From Linum tenue (Eukaryota > Streptophyta > Magnoliopsida > Malpighiales > Linaceae): a stretch of 64,000 nucleotides of DNA. Made by a program: the position numbers and the translations under genes. The stretch's first letter is position 1; each line of letters opens with the position of its first letter. The stretch lies in assembly GCA_946122785.1 (NCBI GenBank), contig CAMGYJ010000005.1, positions 38,616,002 to 38,680,001 of the forward strand, read 5' to 3'. The notes under the pieces were generated by a model. That model was not told where the DNA came from. It did not search any database and saw only the letters and a list, made by a program, of their open reading frames with translations. Below, in pieces: positions 46,001 through 56,791 of the stretch.

Positions 46001-47840
46001 AGTTCAGGGGGTAAAAAATTCTTGGCGATCTCTATAAAAAAAAGAAAAAAGAGATTCAACACGTCGAGAGGATTTCGTTATAATCAACTTCAGACATATC
46101 CATGTAAACGGTATCACACTTCTCAATTACGAAGATACCAATAAATAGCCCAATACTTCCCATGCCAAATATTATATATTTACATACCTTTGCCTAATTA
46201 TTTGGAAGAGTTGATCGTATGGCCCATTTACATCATACGGAACATAATCGGGGTCTTCTTTAGCTAGCAAACTTCTGTACTCCTCGTAGGACATATATTT
46301 AACAGCAGATACTTCTGATTCCTATGAGAAGAAAAGCCATACAGTAGAGAAGCATTTATAAGAAATTTTATTAAGTGGCAAGGAAGGCCCTCAGGGTGTC
46401 CAGATTAGTTTTATTGGCAATGACTATAAAGCTGTCTGTAATTGACCTGATATATCTTATCTATGGCACACACACAAAAGAATGTAGTGGAGTTCAAACA
46501 TCACACATGATATTGGAAGATGCTCTAAGCAGATATAGAACGGAAGGAAATATGACAGAAAGAAGGAACAGGCTGAAATAGGCAAAGAAAGGTTTTTATC
46601 AAATCCTTGTTCCCTTGATCAGAAAGGAAACATAGGAAAGTAACGTACAATAAAACATTTTATTCTGATTATTCCAACCACGACAAACCAGCAGATGGCA
46701 TTAAAAAATTTGTCCAAAGAAAATGAGTATCTGATTAAGAAAAGCATGGCAGCATCCTCACCTGAAGAGTAAAGGCCTCCAAAGGAATCGGATCTATAGT
46801 TGTCACAAGGTATACATCGTTAAATTCATTATTGATGAATGTCCCATCATTTATCACACTGCATTAAAATGTAGCATCATGGTGGTCAATCGAAATTCTA
46901 AGATAGATCAAACTAAATGCAATTGATTAAAAACCCTTTAAAGAAAGATTTGAAGTAAACAAGGATTCCACTACAAACCACTCTTGAAGGAAGACAAACA
47001 TCAACTCAAATGCATCTCTAGGAAGGCTGATTCCTAGCTCCTCCTGAAGCTCCCGCCTGCACGCAAACAAACGTAAGAGTGTCATCAAACAAAAAAATGG
47101 ACAAAGGAGCTAACTGTAAAAGCAGAGGCAAAGTGTATCCCTGAGAAGAAGAAAAAAAAGCATTCACAACAAAAGATGACAGTTGAGATGAACCATGCTG
47201 TAGTACATGATTTGCCTGGCTTAACATAACAACCCCATAAACAAAATAAAGGGTTTTCCCCTGGGAATGCCAGGGGAACCACATTAACCAAGATTATCCT
47301 AGGGAGAAGAATTCAAACTCACCTTGCTGACACAAGCGAGGAATCACCAGCAGAAATATGTCCAGCACTGGATATGTCCCACTGCCCAGGCCATGAATCC
47401 TTACAGTCAGCACGCTTCTGGAGAAGCAGTTGCTGGGTACTCTCAGCAAAAATCCAAACGTGAACAGCCCTGTGATAATCTCCGTCGCGATGGACTGCTC
47501 CCCTGCAGTACAGTTCCCCCCCCCAAGAATGAAAATTACATGAGTTCCAAGCCAAGAACGGCGCATTGTCTCATTAACTTCATAGAGGTCAAAAGGAAGA
47601 TTTCATCCTCCTGAAGAGCAGCAGGATAGTACATGAATACAAAAACTCCAGAGGAAGAAATCTCGGGGAATTTATATGATCGTCAAACGAGCTTAATTGG
47701 CAATTGAAATTGACGCGAAAAGAGAAGAGGAGGAAGGGGGAGAAAGGAACGTGCCTGGGCTTGGAGACGCCTGTTTTCTCTCCGGTTTTAGTCAGAACGT
47801 CGAGGTGTTCTTCCACAACCACCGCTGAAGCATCCGCCAT
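40088..47840 (-). CDS. NUDT3: Nudix hydrolase 3 / dipeptidyl peptidase III fusion protein
   Basis: 21 exons on the minus strand: 47840-47755, 47502-47323, 47056-46979, 46858-46762, 46321-46188, 45871-45790, 45229-45143, 44544-44438, 44137-43966, 43806-43571, 43486-43405, 42581-42516, 42385-42308, 42174-42079, 41987-41881, 41791-41623, 41355-41272, 40821-40727, 40598-40508, 40409-40263 and 40144-40088. The total is 2331 nt, 776 residues, close to Arabidopsis NUDT3. Residues 10-205 are an IPP-isomerase-like Nudix domain with box GHISAGD...RELQEELGI (76-98). The rest is peptidase M49, with zinc motif HECCHG (about 596-601) and EEAKAD (629-634) as the third ligand region. In Arabidopsis the enzyme dephosphorylates isopentenyl diphosphate; the C-terminus removes dipeptides. 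Intron 1 has a GC donor (AG|GCACGT). No plastid signal is seen, so it is probably cytosolic. Confidence 0.95.
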
Positions 47841-48137
47841 TGCTTCCGTTCTCTAACTCGACTGCTGCAGTTTCTTCTGTAAGAGACGTGAGAATCTGTG
47901 GGAATTGACAAGTTGCGTAGAGCAAAGCAATTGTAGGCGACGACCACTTTCTTAATTTATCACCAATCCTTCCTTCTCACCAAGGTTCGAACACAGAACC
48001 ATAAGGTTGACAAATTGAGGTTTCCACTTGAATAAGATAGACCCAATCAGGTGAAAAATATACCTAACAATACCACCCAACTTACTGAATTGTTGTACGT
48101 ATGCCACTTATTAACTAAAAAATTATGCGTGGAATAC
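47841..48137. other. NUDT3 promoter and leader region
   Basis: The minus-strand gene starts at 47840, so its leader and promoter lie here. No distinct element could be picked out before the MULE begins at 48138. Confidence 0.5.
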
Positions 48138-49413
48138 GGGTTAATTGCATGGTTGGTCACTATAATTATAAAAACGTTCAAGTTTGATCACTCGAAATAT
48201 TTAAATTTATTGGTGGTACTTCAGTTTACTGAAACAGTTCAAATTTGGTTACTCTCCGTCCAACTCCGTTAATTTTGTCTGATGTGGCAGTCAACTTTTA
48301 AAGTTGACCGATTACTGAGTGATATGGCACTTAAAATTAATAAATAAAATATAATTTAATTTTTAATAATTTCCTACTCATTTTCATAATAAAATAAAAT
48401 AAATATAACAAAAATATAAATGAAATTCAATCCTTCCTTCCCGGAGAAATACTTTCGGAACGCCGCCGCCCCTCCCGGAACCACCATCCCCCGACGATGC
48501 TCAATCAAACAATCTCTCTGCCGCCTTCACGCAAGTCGTCTTCGTCCTCACCACAATCCAGCAGTTGCTATTCATCTCAGCTTTACCAAAAACTCAATCG
48601 TTTCGCTAGAAGGAGATCGCTCGGCGAGGTCAAGTATCCCGTCATCGAACCACAAACTCCCAGCCAAATCCCGAGTCAACAAATAGCACAAGCAAGCAAT
48701 CGGGATTTTGTTTGTTCTAGGTCAGGCGGAATTGAACGGGAATGAGAGCAAGCAACGACCCTAATCAAGACGGCGGCTCTGATGAGCAACAGAAGCGATC
48801 TGAGATCGACACCTAGGAAGCGATGACTTCTTTTATATGATGGGCGAAATGAAAAACGTGAAAGATTATGAAAATGAAGAAGGAAGCCATTATTAAGAAA
48901 GAACTCCAACACTTGGCTCTGTTGTTCCGTCGTGCCTTCCGGGCTCTGCTGTTCCATCGTGCCTTCCGGGCTTCAATAGCAGGCAGCGACGACCCGCCGG
49001 CCGCCGTGGGCGCAGGCACGGGCGGGCTTTTCGGCGACTTCGAGCAATTTGTAGAAGTTCGCGTAGCTGAGATCGGGATCCTCCCGGTGGCTTTTGGTGA
49101 TGTATTCCCGGTGGCTTTTGGTGGGGATTAGAGAAATTTGATTTTCATTTTCTATTTTTTAAATGTGCAGTGAAGTGGAAAATTTAAATTATTAAAATTT
49201 AATTTTTATTATTTTTTAATTACCACGTCAGACATTTAACAGTCAATTTTGAGAGTTGACCGCCACGTAAGCAAAAGTTAACGGAGTTGGACGGAGAGTG
49301 ACCAAACGTGAACGGTTTCAGTAAACTAAAGTACCACCAATAGATTTAAATATTTCGAGTGACCAAACTTGAACGTTTTTTGTAATCTCAGTGACTAACC
49401 ATACAATTAACCC
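48138..49413. mobile_element. Long-TIR MULE with an acquired coding-like fragment
   Basis: The ends are GGGTTAATTGCATGGTTGG and its inverted complement. A perfect 9-bp target duplication, gtggaatac, lies at 48129-48137 and 49414-49422. The TIRs (about 200 bp) carry iterated 'tggtcact/tgatcact' words and CTCCGTCCAACTCCGTTAA, as in the element at 3175. The GC-rich interior on the minus strand near 49095-49000 reads HREDPDLSYANFYKLLEVA, which looks like real protein, preceded by a short duplicated TKSHRE. I do not recognise its source. No transposase is present. Confidence 0.93.
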
Positions 49414-49422
49414 GTGGAATAC

Positions 49423-50006
49423 TCTACCTATGTCGATTTTGGGTATTTCTTTTATGTACACTTCTCTAGTCTAGTGGCAAGAAAAAAAACATTGTTCTAT
49501 ATATAACCATGGCATTTCACTAGAATGACAATAACTCATCTAAAATAAGATACACCCAATCATGTGATCCCGATCATTAGGCAATGCTCTCACATAGTCA
49601 CATGATGTTGCACCATCAATTGCTCCATCCGTTTTTACTAAATCGAGTTTTTCATATTCGAGTTTGGCTTGGAATCAAATTGAAATAATCTACATCGAAT
49701 TTCACTTGACTTGAATAAAAAAAATTTAGTTCAAGTTCCACTCGATAGATGCTCAATAACAAAACTTATCAAGATAAACACAAGCTCAACTCGATATGAG
49801 CTAGACTTGAACTTTCTTTATTACCTCATTTTTTTTATTTGTTTGAAGTTTTTTGTACTAGAATAAAAGTCTTGTTCGTCGAGATTTGAATACATTATCA
49901 TTTGGGGTATGCTTATGATGACATGCCGTTTCAATTTTGTGAGGTTCCCGAATACACTAATGTGGGAACCTTGATGACTTATCACGGTGGACCTTTAAAA
50001 TGTAGA
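49423..50006. other. Intergenic DNA leading into the second GGTCGACC cluster
   Basis: No gene is seen. A 29-bp segment at 49920-49948 (gccgtttcaattttgtgagg) is repeated in inverted orientation near 50757-50785, bracketing the cluster. Confidence 0.55.
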
Positions 50007-50915
50007 GGTCGACCGTTTGTAGTTTAAGTTGTCATTGTTGGTCGACCACAATAAAACATCGGTCGCCCTTTCCATTGGCGTCAGAAGCAAAATGGTCGAC
50101 CGTAAATGTATATAGGTCAACCACTTGATGACGGTCATTAACAAAATGGTCGACCATTTACAAAAAGAGGTCGACCAGATAGAAGAGAAGTGTTGTATAC
50201 ATTTATCCATCATCATTTGACGTATAATGAAGATCAAGTGTTGGTTTCGCGGTCGACCTAATCTGGTACGAGGTCGACCGAATACAAGAAAATCAACATA
50301 TGTCTTTCGTCTTTTTTGCTTATGTATGTCGATGTGGGTGGTTCTTTTACTCGTACTAATTACGTTTAAACCAACAGAATCAGTCATAAATAATGATAAC
50401 AATGACTCATAACTTCCACGTGGTCGACCTCTTGAATCACATACAATAGCAACTGCAAAGGATCTTCACAAAAGCTCTAACCGTAAAAAAACCTAATTCA
50501 GAGTTTCGGTGGCAGTGAAGGTGACATATATTCGTATATATAGATATTTAGGATGAGAATGGGTCGAATTAAGTGGTAGATAAGTTAGGGTTACCTTTCT
50601 GGTGTTGGAATCCTTATCCAATACGGATACGGTGTGCACGCGATCGAACCTCAGTTAATCAAAATGGTTGGCCTATGAGGTATTTGGGTCGACCTTTCAT
50701 TTTGTTTGTTTCCCAAAGAGGTCGACCATTTGCTATAAAAGGTCAACCGCATCGTTGAACCTCACAAAACTGAAACGACATATTACGTCGATCTCATCCT
50801 ATATAAGGTCGACCTAAAAGTGCATATTAGGTCGACCTAATGCTCTATAAGATCGACCTAAAAGTGCAAATTAGGTCAGCCTAATCTTATATGAGGTCGA
50901 CCTAAAAGTGCAAGT
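50007..50915. repeat. Cluster 2 of GGTCGACC and variants, inside an inverted repeat
   Basis: About 19 exact or near copies of GGTCGACC occur in 900 bp. The last third is locally periodic (about 21-22 bp: aggtcgacctaaaagtgca, aggtcgacctaatg). The block from about 49920 to 50785 is flanked by an imperfect 29-bp inverted repeat, suggesting a transposon-like unit related to cluster 1 at 215-700. No transposase is seen. Confidence 0.7.
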
Positions 50916-51380
50916 TACGATGACATGCAACAAAGTCCTATCATTTGACCAAACTATTGTATTCCAATAACTCGAATTAAACTATTGTATTCCAATAACT
51001 CGAATTATATAATTAGAAGATTAATTATAAATCTTATTGACATATCTTGCCTACGACCGACTTCACTTGGAAATGGGCTTCACTTGTAAATTTTTGGCAT
51101 TTTTATCAACTTACATCACAAAATTCCATCATTTCCAAAAGGACATGCTTTCCTAAAAATCCAAGACATAATAGCCAAAAATTCCAAATTAACATAGATT
51201 AACGATCTCCTAATGAAGGGCAAGTTTCTCTCTTAAGAGGATGAGATGGAAAGATTGATCACCATCTCCATTTGAAGATTCTATTTACGAAACCAATAAC
51301 CAACAACCAAAACATCACCGATCTGCTAATCTTGAAGGGAGAGCATTGCTCCAGTAGCTAGCTACAGCTACTTCTAGTGA
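50916..51380. other. Spacer with a 28-bp duplicated unit
   Basis: At about 50950-51008 the unit aaactattgtattccaataa occurs twice in tandem. The remainder, including the 3' region of the minus-strand gene ending at 51381, shows no other feature. Confidence 0.55.
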
Positions 51381-52448
51381 CTAGTGAGATGGAGATGACT
51401 TATGATCTGCAGCCTCCCATTTGTTAATCCTCGTCTTCTCAATCTCTTCCATGATCCTTTGCATTCCTTTGTTCAGATGCTTAGTGGGCAGAGATTCGGG
51501 TTTGGGTTCAACAGAATTGCAATCTGCAGCAACTTCTTCCTTCTTCTCTTCCTTTCCACCATCATCGTCATCAACTCTTCCCTCCAGAATTCTCTTGATT
51601 TGTTCCTTGAAGAACTGCTCTTGGAAATCCATCTGATCAATTCACATTACAGGGTTCAATACCATATTTTAGCCCCCCAAATCATTTCAAAAGATCAGAT
51701 CTTTTTTTCTTACCGCTTCCTTGCTCTCTTGATGCTGCAATTGGATTTTTTCCCTTAGCACTCTGGTTTCCTCCTTTGCCATCCTCAGCTTCTCTTTCAG
51801 TTCCACTTCATAGACAGACGGTGAACTGACACGTGGCGGCGGCGGCGGGCGATTGGCGGGGAAATGTCTGCGATTGCTGCTGGCGCCAGATTGATGATCC
51901 TTATTATAATTACGATTAGCCACCAGTTTCTTCTTGTTGGGCTTCTTCGTCTTTCCCTTCTTCTCGTAGTACCCGTTGTTGACCCGCTCCCCGCCGGCGT
52001 TGACATTTATGCAGTCAAAGCAAACGCAGCTGCAGCCGCCATTCTCGTCGTAGACGTTCCTCACCACCTGATGGTCTTCCTTCCTCTCCCTGCAAATCTC
52101 GCAGAAAGACAGGGACGATTCCCCTGCCTCCCGCTTAACTCCCGCCTGGAAATCGGGATATGGGCCCGACGGGATCTGATTTTCTGCCGGCGGCGCAGTT
52201 GGTGAAGACGGCGCCGTTTCCGTTTCGTCGGCGGCGGCGGCGAGGGAAGAGTCAGAGCTGCTTGTGATTAGCGACGCCCGGAGAGCTTCCTGGAACTGGA
52301 GCTCCTGAGCCAGCTCTGCATCAAGGGCCTCCAAAAGAAGCTGTTCCTCTTCTTCTTCGTCGAAGAACGCCGAGAAGCCGCAGTCGGCGGCGGGTTCGTG
52401 GGGTTTGTGGTGGTCGAGGATGACGACCATCGCTGTTTCGACGGCCAT
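51381..52448 (-). CDS. Truncated RBR-derived protein with a C-terminal coiled coil
   Basis: Two exons: 52448-51714 and 51632-51381 (987 nt, 328 residues), GT-AG, phase 0. The N-terminal half matches the intact RBR ligase at 56792: an acidic segment, AQELQFQEALRASL (ligase: AHGLQVQEALIGSI) and GESSLSFCEICRERKEDHQ (ligase: GESSLRFCEICAERKEPDQ). After this first CxxC pair the RING departs (CSCVCFDC). The rest of RING1, the IBR and the catalytic RING2 are absent. A basic Lys/Asn region and a coiled coil (ELKEKLRMAKEETRVLREKI through FKEQIKRILEGR) follow. It cannot act as an RBR ligase; binding or competition with the full enzyme is inference only. Confidence 0.82.
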
Positions 52449-52925
52449 GGGTTGGGGATCGGGGTGATCGAGATGGAGAGATAGTGTGAGGATTTTACCC
52501 TAAGGGGAGAATGGAGCTGGAGCTGCAATTTGGCGGGGGCAGCGACCGTCGCTCCCCGCCAATTTAAGGGGGAGGAATCAACTTGGCGTCGAAGTAGTTG
52601 GGGGAATATATTATTTGATTTGATTAACTGCTTATCCATGGCTGCTTTGGGAGTGTGCTGGACAGTGTGGGAGTACTGTCGGTCGACTGTTCTTGTGTCC
52701 TTTTCCATAGGGTGATATCGGGTTAGTAGCTGTTAAACTAATTGGAAGTTGGAACTATTGGCTAGTGGACTAGTCCAATCAGACTAGTTACATGATTTCA
52801 AGTTAAACCGTAATCAGTCATTGAGTCCATCGCTTAACGTCTAATCAAATTAATCTAATTGTTATTAACAATTGTAATTGATTTAGTAATTCTACTGGCC
52901 CTTGCAAACGGGTGCAGATTTTAAA
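52449..52925. other. Promoter region duplicated upstream of the 55.9-kb paralogue
   Basis: The segment near 52637-52710 (tccatggctgctt, ggtcgactgttct) recurs at about 56111-56240 upstream of the paralogous gene, in the same orientation. The duplication therefore included promoter DNA. The rest is AT-rich. Confidence 0.65.
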
Positions 52926-54290
52926 AAGGCCAAATTCACTTGTATAGTCAAAACTTTGACGTTTATGACAAATATAGTCACGTTTGGAGAAATACTAGAA
53001 ATAGTCAGAATTTTGAAAGTTCGATGACAAATATAGCCATTTCCGTTACATAGTTTGACGGCGTCAATAACACCGTTAGTCAAATTAACCAAACGCTTAC
53101 CTGGCTGCCAACTCACTGGACACATCATTGACAACTTAACAATACTTGCCATGTCATTTTTAATTTAAAAATAAATAAAAATGACAAATTTTTTTCCATC
53201 CTCTCTCCTCTCCCACCACTCGCCGTCGAAGAACTCTTTCCTCTCCCTCTCCTTCCACCACCGACCCCAACCCCAAACTCATATCCTCTCCTCCCACTCC
53301 GACAGCGTTCCAGATCCAACCCACCACCGACCCCGCCGACATCGCTGCGACAACATACTAACCCTACGATCTCCCTCTGGCTCATAGCATCCGACGAAAA
53401 TCTCTGTCTCTGTTTTGTTCTCACCAGAGACAGAGAAGGCGAACTCGACGCTGGTGGCGAGCAGCACTCCGACGCAAAAAAACAATCCCATGCCGCAACT
53501 CCTCCCGTCGTCATCTCCGTGCAAAAACCCAGCGGAAAGAAAAGCAAGAATCCAACACCCGCTATCCAAAAGCAGGGATTTCCCCCTAACCCTATCGTTC
53601 TCGAACCCATAATCGATTGTTCAAAAACCCAGAATCGATTTCCCCCTAACCCTATCGTTCAAACCCAGAATCGATTGTTCTCTTCTAGCTCAAATCGGCG
53701 GTTCTGGAGGGAGAGATCGCGCGACGGAAGATGACAGTCAGATCCATCCCTTCTTCTTCTTCTTCTTCTTCTTCTTCTCCCTCGAAGATGCAGATGAAGA
53801 CAGATTGACGGGGCCCGAGACAACGACGAGCGATGCCCGAGATAGATTGACGGGGCGGATCGATGGTGGCCGGTAGTGGGAGACGATGGCGAGCAGCGTA
53901 ACAGGGGAAGATCGATTCGGGGAAGTTAACTGGTTGGAGAAGATGATGCGAATGTGAAGGTGGTCTGACGGGTTTTGATTTAAAGGGGAAGGAAGAGGAT
54001 GATGATTTGGGGGATGTGGGGTTGAAAAAGAGACGAAGTTGGGTTTAGGGGGATGTGGGGTTTGGAAAATTTTTCTTTTTATTTTTTTATTAAGTTTTTC
54101 ATTAATCTATGTGGCAATGTTGTTTAAAAATGTCACCACCATCTCAGCAATGCCGTTAGTCCAGTCAGCTATTTGGTTAACACCGTCAAAGAATCGGACG
54201 AAAGTGGCTATTATTGGTATTTCCCCAAAAGTGGCTATATTTGGCAAAACCGTCAAAGTTTTGGCTATACAAGTTCGACAAACACAAAAT
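52926..54290. mobile_element. Long-TIR MULE, third iteron subtype, ends imprecise
   Basis: Left TIR words (cttgtatagtcaaaactttgacg, acaaatatagtcac) return in inverted form at 54190-54275 (cgtcaaagttttggctatacaag). CCGTTAGTC and TTAACAC cores follow on each side. The interior is GC-rich. It includes a TTC microsatellite (53751-53778) and a duplicated cagaatcgatttccccctaa unit near 53630-53690. Its longest minus-strand frame has no protein-like pattern. No clear target duplication was found. Confidence 0.7.
53751..53778. repeat. TTC trinucleotide microsatellite
   Basis: About nine TTC units inside the MULE interior. Confidence 0.9.
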
Positions 54291-54930
54291 CATCAGAATG
54301 AGTGATGTTTGAATTAGAGAAACCCTAAACATTGAAAACCTGATTTCGACAGAAGCCGGGTCAGAGCCACCTTACCTTGGTCAAGTTCGAATCGTCACTT
54401 GCGACTTCGCTTATATGCCCAAAGTCGTCGCCGCTTCGACAAAACCCAGGTGAGAGCTGCGCTCTTGCCCGAGTCAGATAGAGTTCCAGTGGCGCTTCGA
54501 GTTCGTGAAATAGGGAGTGTACGGTGGGACTTTCACAGACGATGGCAGTCTCGCCGCCTCGCCTGCAAGACTTGGAGAGAATCCTCGCCGGCGACAGTCT
54601 TCGATGGTTTTCGAAGAGAAAGGGGGAGGGAGATAGACAAGATGAGGGGTTGAGGATAAAGTTGGTGAGTGAGTGAGTGGAGAGGGTAAATAGTTATTTT
54701 TGTTACTTCAATATTTTTAGTTTTTTTACCAAATTAGTCCAGACCACATAGGCGGCCACGTGTTTTGTCCACCTCATCGCTTTGACGCCAGGTCAGCATT
54801 GCAAACACAAATAATGGCTCATTAACGGAGAACTAACAGATAGCTAATAATTTGTATATTGATAGTTGTGACTATAATTTCCCAGAACTTAATAATTGTG
54901 CCTAATATATTGTTTGAACCCTAGCTTTTA
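54291..54930. mobile_element. One-sided MULE remnant
   Basis: The right end (about 54830-54930: agctaataatttgtatattgatagttgtg...) matches the right TIR of the 6.3-kb MULE at 32775-32870. The opposite TIR is absent. The GC-rich part at 54340-54650 is probably former interior; its open frame has no recognisable domain. Confidence 0.6.
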
Positions 54931-55224
54931 TATAACAAAATAATAATAGGTGGTTTTCTAGAAATATTTACACCATATTCCGTTACACCATATATTAGGT
55001 GGCTAATATATTGTTGCAACACTTTTTAGAACTCTCCATTATCAAATATTTTGCAGTTTATTATTTTTAAACCTCTCCAAAATACATGCGGTTTTAAAAT
55101 CTAATAACCGAAACCCATCAATTCCAAAACTAGCACAAATTAACGATCTCCTAAGGAAGCGATTAGAACATCCCAATATCCTCATTCAAGTTCAAGTTCA
55201 TGGCTACCACGGGTCTCGTAGGGA
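54931..55224. other. AT-rich spacer
   Basis: Nothing beyond the likely 3' untranslated part of the minus-strand gene at 55225 can be supported. Confidence 0.5.
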
Positions 55225-55921
55225 CTAAACAACAGTGCCTTCTTCAAACGACTCCTCCCTTTTGTTATTCCTCATCTTCTCAATCTCTCCCATAATCCTC
55301 TGCACTCCTTCGTTCAGATGCTTGGTGGGCCGAGGTTCGGGGTCAAGTACTGAATTTGTACCAAAATTGCAATCTGCGGCATCTTCTTCCTTCTTCTCTT
55401 CCTTTCCACCACCATAATTATCAACTCTGCCCTCCAGAATGCTCTTGATTTGTTCCTTGAAGAACAGCTCTTGAAAATCCATCTGACCAAATCACATTAC
55501 AGAGTCGGATTAAATTGCAATCACTTAATTTCTTTACTTCCACATCTTAATGATCCCACTAAATGATTTTTGTTAAAAAGACCAGATCTTTGCTTACCGC
55601 TTCCATACTCTCCAGATGCTGCAACTGGATTTTAACCCTGAGCACTCTGACTTCCTCCTTGGCCATCCTCAGCTTCTCCTCCAGTTCCACGTCACAGTCA
55701 GACCGGGAACCGCCACGTTGCGGCGGGGAGCGATTGGCCTGGAAATGTCTGCGATTGGTGCTGGCGCCGGAGTGATGATCCTTAGGAGCCCACATTTCCT
55801 TGTACAGCTTCTTGTTTGTCTTTCCCTTCTTCTCGTACCAGTTGTTGACCCGCTTCCCGCCACCAGAATTGACGTTTATGTGGTGGTCGAGGATGGCCAA
55901 CGTCGCTGCTTCCATGGCCAT
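55225..55921 (-). CDS. Tandem paralogue of the RBR-derived gene with an internal deletion
   Basis: Two exons: 55921-55598 and 55482-55225 (582 nt, 193 residues), with the same intron position and phase as the 51381-52448 gene. The first 14 codons (ending ILDHH) are followed directly by INVNSGG, which corresponds to residue 147 of the longer copy. A 132-codon segment, including the acidic region and the CEIC RING remnant, is missing in frame. The Lys/Asn region, coiled coil (EEKLRMAKEEVRVLRVKI) and last exon (MDFQELFFKEQIKSILEGR) remain. Whether it is expressed is unknown; the intact frame over both exons argues against simple decay. Confidence 0.72.
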
Positions 55922-56791
55922 TGTGCTTTTGTTATATTGGTGATCGAGACGGCTTTCGATGGATGTTTTAAGAGATTAAGCTGCCCCGCAATTGCCATTT
56001 GCCGTCGCCCCTCCCCAATTTAAGGGAGTGTATGATCGAGTGAACTTGGCACTGAAGTAGTTTGGGGAAAAGTAATTGTTTACTGACTCATTACTTAGCC
56101 AGAAACAGTGTCCATGGCTGCTTCGAATTCTGTTTACTTATTCTTCTCCCCTGTTCTATTACATTTATTTATGATTTATCTTTTTGCCAGCGAGTGAGAC
56201 TGTGGGGGATTATCGGTCGACTGTTCTGTGTCTGTCTGTCTTTCTGGTTTCCTTTTAGTTTTTCCCCTTCTTGCAGAAGCAGTCAAGCATACGTACAAAA
56301 TGCACAATTAAAAAGAAAAGGTGTTTTTTTTTTTTGCTGATTGGATATTATTAAATTATTTTGGTCTAATTTTATCAAATCACTCCCTAAACGAAGTGAA
56401 GTAGGAAATTGGTTGTCGAGAAACAACGAGCAAGTCAAGTCAAGAAAAGTGGAAAAGGGGCTAACAAAGGAAAGATTCACCAAGAAGCAGTTCAAATGAG
56501 GCCGAAACGACTTCCCTTGTAAGTTGCTTCGTTTAGGGCAAATATGATTTATGATCCCCGCTCTCCCTCCTCCTTCTTCCAAAGCCGCGTGATTTATCCT
56601 TAGAATTCCATTGGCTCTTCTCAATCCGATTATCTTTTTTCCCGTTAATCAAAGTCGCCATTTCATATGCTAATCCCACCTTAAAAGCCAGTAGTTAATT
56701 TCCCGTCGGACTCACAGTCTAGTGTAAGCTAGCGTGGCGTTAAGGGTTTCCCCCCCTCACTCTTCCTCCGCCACTCCCTCTCTCAAACTCG
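55922..56791. other. Shared upstream region of two divergent genes
   Basis: The minus-strand paralogue (55921) and the plus-strand RBR gene (56792) are transcribed away from each other across about 870 bp. The part near 56111-56240 is the duplicated promoter block also found at 52637-52710. No other feature is supported. Confidence 0.6.

Noticed and set aside
50007..50915. CRISPR-like array or satellite
   Set aside because: Spacing is irregular, the repeat is an 8-bp palindrome and this is a plant nuclear genome; only the last third is periodic.
53125..53610. 161-residue Gly-rich open frame in the 52.9-54.3 kb MULE
   Set aside because: No domain, compositional bias and position within transposon interior; no start context or introns.
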